From: Kitasatospora sp. NBC_01266
Lineage (GTDB): Bacteria > Actinomycetota > Actinomycetes > Streptomycetales > Streptomycetaceae
Length of the DNA: 64,000 nucleotides
Assembly: GCF_036242395.1 (NCBI RefSeq)
Contig: NZ_CP108458.1
Coordinates: forward strand, 7,812,001-7,876,000
Direction: 5' to 3'
Shown here: in pieces, positions 43,787 through 64,000 of the stretch
Numbering within the stretch: position 1 is the first letter of the stretch
How the letters are laid out: each line of letters starts with the position of its first letter
Program-made: the position numbers and the translations under genes
Notes under the pieces: model-generated
Database searches by the model: none
The model's input: only the letters and a program-made list of their open reading frames with translations
What the model was told of the DNA's origin: nothing

Positions 43787-44878
43787 CGGGCCACTTCCTC
43801 GGGTCGGGGCGGGGGGTTGGGACGGCGGTCGGGGGTGGGCCGAGCCGGGGTACCAACCGACCCTGCCCGCAAGCGGGACGGCAGGGGCGGCGCGGCACGG
43901 CGATGTCACCCGCATGGGCGCAGCGCGGGACGGTGGGGGCGGCGCGGTGACCATGGCAGCTCGGTCGAACGGCAGAGCGAACGGCGGGGCGGCGGTAGGG
44001 CGAACGGCGGGGCGACGGTAGGGCGAACAGGCGAGCGAACACAGATCGCAACCAAACGAGCGCCCCGCCGCGCCGGGGCGCCCGCGCCCGCCGCGGGCAA
44101 CCAATACCACAGGTTCCGGAGACCCGGTCGCCGTGCGACGGGTCGGCCGGGGCGCTGCCGCGAGCCTTGACCCGCCGCCGCGCGGTCGGCTTCCCGGCCC
44201 GCCGGTCGGCGGATGGCGCAGGTGAACTGGCCTCTTCCAGAGCCGAGTTGGAATCGGCCGGGGTCGGCGCGACACTCTATGGGCCCGCCTGCGGTTGCCG
44301 TCGCGGCGCCGGGGCAGCCGAGGAGATGACGTCCGGATGGACCGTTGGTCGGAGCGAGACCCATGAGAGTTGTTCCCCGTTCAACCGCAGGGGGTTGCAT
44401 GAGAGTGACTCACCGTGAAGACTGTGGCGGGTTCGTCGTTGCGGCGTTCGGGACTCCGGTTCCGTGCTGCCCGGATCGCCTGCCGTGGCGGGTTGCGCGC
44501 AGCGGTTCCATGGAGAGATTGCTGGGGGGATTGCTATGTCAGGTTGGTCCGCCGTGCCGGTCGGGACGCGGGACTTCGGCCGACCGCAGAGCCGTGCCGG
44601 CCTGCCACGGGAGTGTTGAGGTGCTTCACCTCGCCCGGACAACAGGCCGACGGTAGTTGATCGTTCGCCCCTCGCGGGGCGGCGTCACGCGGGTCTCACC
44701 CGCTTCGTCCGGACATCGAGTGCCAAGTCCGACCCCGGGAAGGCTCCGTGGGAGGGCGGGCGCCAACGCCCCGTCCGGAGCCGCTCGGTGGCCCGTTCAC
44801 CATGCCCTGCCGGGCGCCACCCGGTACCACCCCTTCCTGAACCCGCCATGCCCGCGAGCCGCGATCCAAGGAGAACAG
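43787..44878. other. Long non-coding region between exporter and P450 genes
   Basis: I see no convincing gene in these 1,092 bases; short frames on both strands have poor composition and no ribosome sites. It contains 23-base tandem repeats (43977-44040) and two CATGAGAGT elements (44362-44370 and 44399-44407) separated by about 37 bases. An AT-richer patch is present around 44505-44545. It probably holds the promoters of the exporter and of the NRPS operon. Confidence 0.5.
43977..44040. repeat. 23-bp tandem repeat
   Basis: Units starting at 43977 and 44000 are identical except for one base (each contains GCGAACGGCGGGGCG), and a partial third begins at 44023. Confidence 0.85.
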
Positions 44879-46087
44879 GTGACCAGCGACCAACTGCAGT
44901 ACGCATCCGTCCTATTGGACGACATACCCGAGCGATGGCGGCACTTACGCGAGGCCGGACCGGTGCGCTACGACGAGCGCCAGGACAGATGGCAGGTCCT
45001 GGACCACGAGACCGTCGCAGCCGTGCTCGCCGATCCGGCCACCTACTCCTCGGATCTCTCCTCCCTGGCTCCCGCCCAGGAGGACTTCGAGACCTTCCGG
45101 CAGGGCAACTTCGTCGGCATGGACCCACCGCAACACCGGAGCCTGCGCGCGCTGGTGAGCCAGGCGTTCACCCCGCGGGTCGTGCAGGGGCTGGCCCCGC
45201 GCATCGAGGCCGTGTGCGCGCAGCTGCTGGACGCCGTCGCGGACCACGACCGGTTCGACCTGGTCGACGCGCTGGCCTATCCGCTCCCCATCATCGTCAT
45301 CGCCGAACTCCTCGGCGTCCCGGCCCAGGAGCACCGCCTCTTCCAGGAGTGGGCGAGCGTCCTGTTCAGCGGCGACCAGCTCGGTGAGGCGCCCGACATG
45401 GCCGACCTGGAACGAGCGCTGGAGGCCATCGCCCCCGCCGTCCGCGAGATGAACGGGTACGTGCTGCAGCACATCCGCAACCGCCGCGCCCGGCCGGGGG
45501 ACGATCTCACCAGCAGGCTGATCAGCGCCGAGGTGGACGGTGTCCGCCTCGCGGACGAGCAGATCGTCGGATTCGTCGCCCTGCTGCTGGTCGCCGGGCA
45601 CGTCACCACGACCGCGCTGCTGGGCAACGCCGTGGTGGCCTTCGACCGGCATCCCGGCACGGACGCCGCGCTGCGCGCCGACCCCGGCCTGCTCGCACCG
45701 GCCATCGAGGAGGTGCTGCGCTGGCTGCCCCCCTTCCCCGAGCTGGGGCGCCTGGTGACCCGGCCCGTGGTCCTCGGCGGTTACCAACTGCCGTCCGGTA
45801 CGCTGCTGATGGCCCATCTCGGGACCGCCAACCGCGATCCGGCCCGCTTCGAGGCGCCCGACGTCTTCGATGTGACCCGCCACCCCAATCCCCATCTGAC
45901 CTTCGGCCACGGCATCCACTTCTGCTTCGGCGCGCCGCTGGCCCGGCTGGAGGCGCGGATCGCGCTGCGCATCCTGCAGAGACGTTTCCGCACCCTCGCG
46001 GTCCCCGGCTACCAGGACGTCACGTACCAGAACCCGGCCGTCATCATCGGCGTGCGCCGGCTGCCGGTCGAGGTCGTCAGAGCGTAG
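44879..46087 (+). CDS. Cytochrome P450 of the NRPS cluster
   Basis: This 402-residue class I bacterial P450 has the I-helix LLVAGHVTTTALLGN, the ExxR motif in EEVLRW and the heme loop FGHGIHFCFGAPLARLE with the cysteine ligand. A GTG with AAGGAG upstream begins the protein; the frame above it is non-coding. It lies 97 bases before the hydrolase gene and about 1.6 kb before the NRPS, so it probably oxidises a residue of the peptide or an amino-acid precursor. It needs a ferredoxin from elsewhere, as none is encoded nearby. Confidence 0.9.
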   Translation: MTSDQLQYASVLLDDIPERWRHLREAGPVRYDERQDRWQVLDHETVAAVLADPATYSSDLSSLAPAQEDFETFRQGNFVGMDPPQHRSLRALVSQAFTPRVVQGLAPRIEAVCAQLLDAVADHDRFDLVDALAYPLPIIVIAELLGVPAQEHRLFQEWASVLFSGDQLGEAPDMADLERALEAIAPAVREMNGYVLQHIRNRRARPGDDLTSRLISAEVDGVRLADEQIVGFVALLLVAGHVTTTALLGNAVVAFDRHPGTDAALRADPGLLAPAIEEVLRWLPPFPELGRLVTRPVVLGGYQLPSGTLLMAHLGTANRDPARFEAPDVFDVTRHPNPHLTFGHGIHFCFGAPLARLEARIALRILQRRFRTLAVPGYQDVTYQNPAVIIGVRRLPVEVVRA

Positions 46088-46184
46088 TCCGGGCGTCCCG
46101 CGCCCCCGGTCGGCCCCACGGCGCTCACCCGCCGCCGACCGCCACCGCCGCACATGAGGCCCAGTCAACGGGAGTCCCCTTCTC

Positions 46185-47534
46185 ATGCCGTATCCCACCA
46201 GCGCTCCGGTCCGCGAGCGCGCGCCGTTCCTCTTACGCCAAGAGCTGCAGCACCGGCTCGACACCCTCGCGCGGATCCACCGGGTGCCCGGCGCCCAACT
46301 GGTCCTGGACACCGGCTCGGAGGTCGTCGCCCTGCACACCGGCACCGCCGACGCCGCCACCGGTGCCCCCTTCACCGCGCAGACCGCCGTTCCGCTGGGG
46401 TCGCTCACCAAGCCCTACACGGCTGCCCTGGTGATGCTCCTCGCCGACGACGGCGACCTCGACCCGGACGACCCCGCCGCCGACCACCTGCCCGAGCTGC
46501 GCGGTGTGCCCGACGTGACGATCCGTCAACTGCTGAGCCATACAAGTGGTCTGCCCACCGGGCCGGACTCCGACAGCGCTGCCCGGACCACCGCGGCCCA
46601 CTACCTGTCGTCGGTGTGCACCGCCCGCGACGCGCTCTTCGCGCCCGGATCCGACTTCTCCTACTCCAACGCCGGCTACGTCGCCGCCGGACGGCTGGTG
46701 GAGACGGTGACCGGCATGCCGTGGCACGAGGCGGTGCGGGCGCTGCTCCTCGAACCCCTGGGCACCGCAGCCGCGTTCCTCGGCAGCGCCGGCGCGGCCC
46801 GCCCGGTGGCCGCCGGTCACGCGCTCAACACGGCGACCGGCCGGGTCCGTCCGGTCGGGCAGAACCTGGCTCCGCTGGAGGCGCCGGCCGGCGGCCTGCT
46901 GGCGAGCGCGCTGGACCTCGCCGCGCTCGGCCGCGCCCTGGTCGGCCGGACCGGGGTGCTGCCGACCGCTGTCGCCAAGGAGATGCGGCGCCCGCAGCCG
47001 GCCGCCCGGCCGGGTGCGCTCGCGGACGGCTGGGGGCTGGGACTGGCCCTCTACCGGCAGGACGACCGGCTCTGGTGCGGCCACGACGGCAACGCCCAGG
47101 GCACCTCCTGCCACCTGCGCGCCGAACCGGACAGCGGTGCGGTGGTCGCCTTCACGGGCAACGCCGGTGCCGCGACCGCGCTCTGGCGCGACCTCGCCGA
47201 GGACCTGGACCGAATAGCCGGGGTGCGGGTGCCCGCCGCGATCGCGCCCGCGGCCATGGGGGACCCGGTCGTGCTGCCCGAGGTCGCGGGCAGCTACCTC
47301 AACGGCGGCACCCGGTTCCGGGTCGCGCTGGCGCCCGACGGCTCGCCGACCCTCTCCGTCGACGGGGACCTGCCGATACCGCTGCGCTGTCACGCCGATC
47401 TGTCGATCGATCTGCTCGACCCGGGCACCGGCCGCCCCGAGTCCGGCGGACGGTTCCACCGTGACCCCGTCACCGGGGTGATCGACCGCGTGCAGATATC
47501 CGGGCGAATGGCCCGCCGCACCGGCCTCGCCTGA
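46185..47534 (+). CDS. PBP-type serine hydrolase, candidate trans-acting peptide cyclase (SurE-like)
   Basis: This 449-residue beta-lactamase/penicillin-binding-protein-fold enzyme has all three motifs: S73-L-T-K76, Y160-S-N162 and H300-D-G. There is no signal peptide, so it is cytoplasmic. A C-terminal extension of about 100 residues forms a small beta domain. PBP-type thioesterases (SurE in surugamide biosynthesis and relatives) are free-standing enzymes of this fold and length that release and cyclise peptides ending in a D-residue. Its location between the P450 gene and an NRPS with several epimerisation domains fits that role. A D-amino-acid peptidase or resistance enzyme is the alternative; the NRPS end is outside the window. 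Confidence 0.78.
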   Translation: MPYPTSAPVRERAPFLLRQELQHRLDTLARIHRVPGAQLVLDTGSEVVALHTGTADAATGAPFTAQTAVPLGSLTKPYTAALVMLLADDGDLDPDDPAADHLPELRGVPDVTIRQLLSHTSGLPTGPDSDSAARTTAAHYLSSVCTARDALFAPGSDFSYSNAGYVAAGRLVETVTGMPWHEAVRALLLEPLGTAAAFLGSAGAARPVAAGHALNTATGRVRPVGQNLAPLEAPAGGLLASALDLAALGRALVGRTGVLPTAVAKEMRRPQPAARPGALADGWGLGLALYRQDDRLWCGHDGNAQGTSCHLRAEPDSGAVVAFTGNAGAATALWRDLAEDLDRIAGVRVPAAIAPAAMGDPVVLPEVAGSYLNGGTRFRVALAPDGSPTLSVDGDLPIPLRCHADLSIDLLDPGTGRPESGGRFHRDPVTGVIDRVQISGRMARRTGLA

Positions 47535-47537
47535 GCC

Positions 47538-47580
47538 GTCAGCCCGTCAGCCCGCCAGTTCCATCAGCCCATCAGCCCGA
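47538..47580. repeat. 8-9 bp tandem repeats after the PBP-type hydrolase gene
   Basis: GTCAGCCC occurs twice in tandem at 47538-47553, followed by degenerate copies (CATCAGCCC, ATCAGCCCG) through 47580. It begins three bases past the hydrolase stop. Confidence 0.75.
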
Positions 47581-47703
47581 AGCACCGGGCGCGCCTGGGG
47601 CGTGCCCGCACCAGCCCACCGCACCGCTGCCGTGGGTCCGAGGCTGCCCGCCGCCCGCCGCCGCTCGCGCCGCATCCTCCCCCCACCCGGAAGGACTTCA
47701 CCC

Positions 47704-64000
<16,297 letters not shown>

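Noticed and set aside
44345-44660. Short plus-strand frames ahead of the P450 gene as a possible MbtH-like or regulatory protein
   Set aside because: No MbtH signature (NxExQxSxWP) or helix-turn-helix is present, and the composition is not protein-like.

Overview
The window is very GC-rich actinobacterial chromosome. SpoIIE-type phosphatase, SepF, an EshA-type encapsulin, many TetR/MarR/LacI/ROK regulators, a Pls-type synthetase and a giant NRPS point to Streptomycetaceae (Streptomyces or Kitasatospora). This assignment is inferred from gene content and base composition. I see no rRNA, tRNA, CRISPR array, transposase or phage gene.

Layout. 1-7267 is an acyl-CoA operon: carboxyltransferase (5' end outside the window), biotin carboxylase/BCCP, acyl-CoA dehydrogenase, CoA ligase and a TetR regulator. 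7330-16143 carries a PAS-GAF-SpoIIE-HATPase phosphatase, a coupled TetR/MFS efflux pair with a clear operator, a SepF paralogue, DinB and SDR proteins, a VTT membrane protein and a second MFS transporter. That transporter is divergent from a ROK regulator (16274-17482) across a perfect inverted repeat. 17856-21938 encodes a Pls-type A-T-membrane synthetase whose hand-extracted specificity residues look lysine-like. 22092-31694 holds housekeeping and small-molecule genes, including a divergent MarR/SDR pair separated by an unusual 18-bp-period repeat array.

31763-33570 is a two-gene minus-strand operon. It encodes a family 2B encapsulin shell (EshA-like, with a cyclic-nucleotide-binding domain) followed by a 115-residue disordered protein that carries two GPTGLGT motifs but no enzyme domain. 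I regard it as the most novel locus here. 33924-43786 contains an aldo/keto reductase, a channel-like membrane protein, a proline-rich/DUF4239 coupled pair, cobF and cbiZ (cobamide metabolism), two gene remnants including a metE scrap, a LacI regulator and a DHA2 exporter.

44879 to the right edge is a nonribosomal peptide cluster: cytochrome P450, a free-standing PBP-type serine hydrolase (candidate trans-acting peptide cyclase), and one open frame of more than 5,400 codons still open at the edge. Its order is A-T / C-A-T-E / C-A-T-E / C-T-E / C-A(partial). The fourth module has no adenylation domain although its C, T and E signatures are intact. Three epimerisation domains, each followed by a C domain of the kind that accepts D-residues, predict a peptide rich in D-residues, and PBP-type cyclases are known to act on such substrates.

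The window is also unusually rich in short tandem repeats. They sit at the 3' ends of genes and, with a 15-bp period and three copies, in the loop just before the P-loop of three different adenylate-forming domains.
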